From assembly GCA_016872225.1 (NCBI GenBank), contig VHAW01000106.1:1-5673 (forward strand): DNA of 5,673 nucleotides, in the 5' to 3' direction. Shown here one piece after another: positions 5,596 to 5,673 of this stretch. A model generated the notes under the pieces. The model saw only the letters and a list, made by a program, of their open reading frames with translations, searched no databases and was not told the origin of the DNA. This stretch comes from Sphingomonadales bacterium (GTDB lineage: Bacteria; Bacteroidota; Bacteroidia; UBA7662). How positions within the stretch are numbered: position 1 is the first letter of the stretch; every line of letters starts with the position of its first letter. Both the position numbers and the translations under genes were made by a program.

Positions 5596-5673
5596 GCCTC
5601 CCACCCATCCTCTATTAAACGTTTGGAGGCGGCTCGTCGTGAGGCAAGCACCGTGCTTGCAGCATGGAATTGG
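5596..5673 (+). other. Possible start of a downstream gene, cut by the window edge
   Basis: After the acetyltransferase's tandem stops (TGA TGA, 5590-5595), the same frame stays open to the end of the window and reads IKRLEAARREASTVLAAW from 5614, a protein-like, alanine- and arginine-rich helical sequence. There is no ATG in this frame; TTG 5623 or GTG 5653 would be the available starts. An ATG at 5592, overlapping the stop, opens only an eight-codon frame. Minus-strand frames are also open here, one of them stopping at 5615, so a convergent gene is an alternative. I recognise no family. Confidence 0.2.

Noticed and set aside
5644..5660. Perfect inverted repeat gcaagca/tgcttgc as a terminator for the acetyltransferase
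   Set aside because: No T tract follows on either strand, and it falls within a protein-like open frame; no terminator could be identified in the last 81 bases.

Overview
The window is ordinary core-genome DNA from a member of the Bacteroidota; nothing in it looks like a mobile island or a defence locus. The phylum call rests on three things. The S15 and polynucleotide phosphorylase sequences have the Bacteroidota form (S15 starting MYLNKTQ, PNPase with IRPIWCE and HYNFP). There are matches to the phylum's promoter type (TTTG, about 20 bases, then TAnnTTTG). Four of the five genes lack a clear Shine-Dalgarno sequence before their start codon. I cannot assign a genus from sequence alone.

Layout, right to left along the minus strand: a class I (DhnA-type) fructose-bisphosphate aldolase (fbaB, 3902-4954), 22 bases, accD for the acetyl-CoA carboxylase carboxyltransferase beta subunit (3034-3879), a 125-base gap holding the best promoter in the window, rpsO for ribosomal protein S15 (2639-2908), a strong intrinsic terminator, a structured leader of about 190 bases, then pnp for polynucleotide phosphorylase (72-2414) and a second, weaker terminator at the left edge. 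On the plus strand a YjcF-like GNAT acetyltransferase (5107-5592) diverges from fbaB across a 152-base shared regulatory region. The last 81 bases hold no complete gene, but one plus-strand frame stays open to the window edge.

fbaB and accD look co-transcribed, pairing a glycolytic/gluconeogenic aldolase with the committed step of fatty-acid synthesis. rpsO-pnp is the widespread pairing of a small ribosomal protein with the 3'-5' exoribonuclease. I see no terminator between accD and rpsO, so rpsO may be served both by its own promoter and by read-through from fbaB-accD.

The points most worth a second look are non-coding or low-complexity: a three-part complementary sequence in the pnp leader that can form two mutually exclusive hairpins; a Shine-Dalgarno-like AGGAGGG with a 24-codon reading frame in the same leader; an 18-base tandem repeat that builds an RGD/HER-rich tail on PNPase; a structured rpsO leader that could be an S15 autoregulatory site; and closely packed divergent promoter elements between fbaB and the acetyltransferase. 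I found no convincing new enzyme system.
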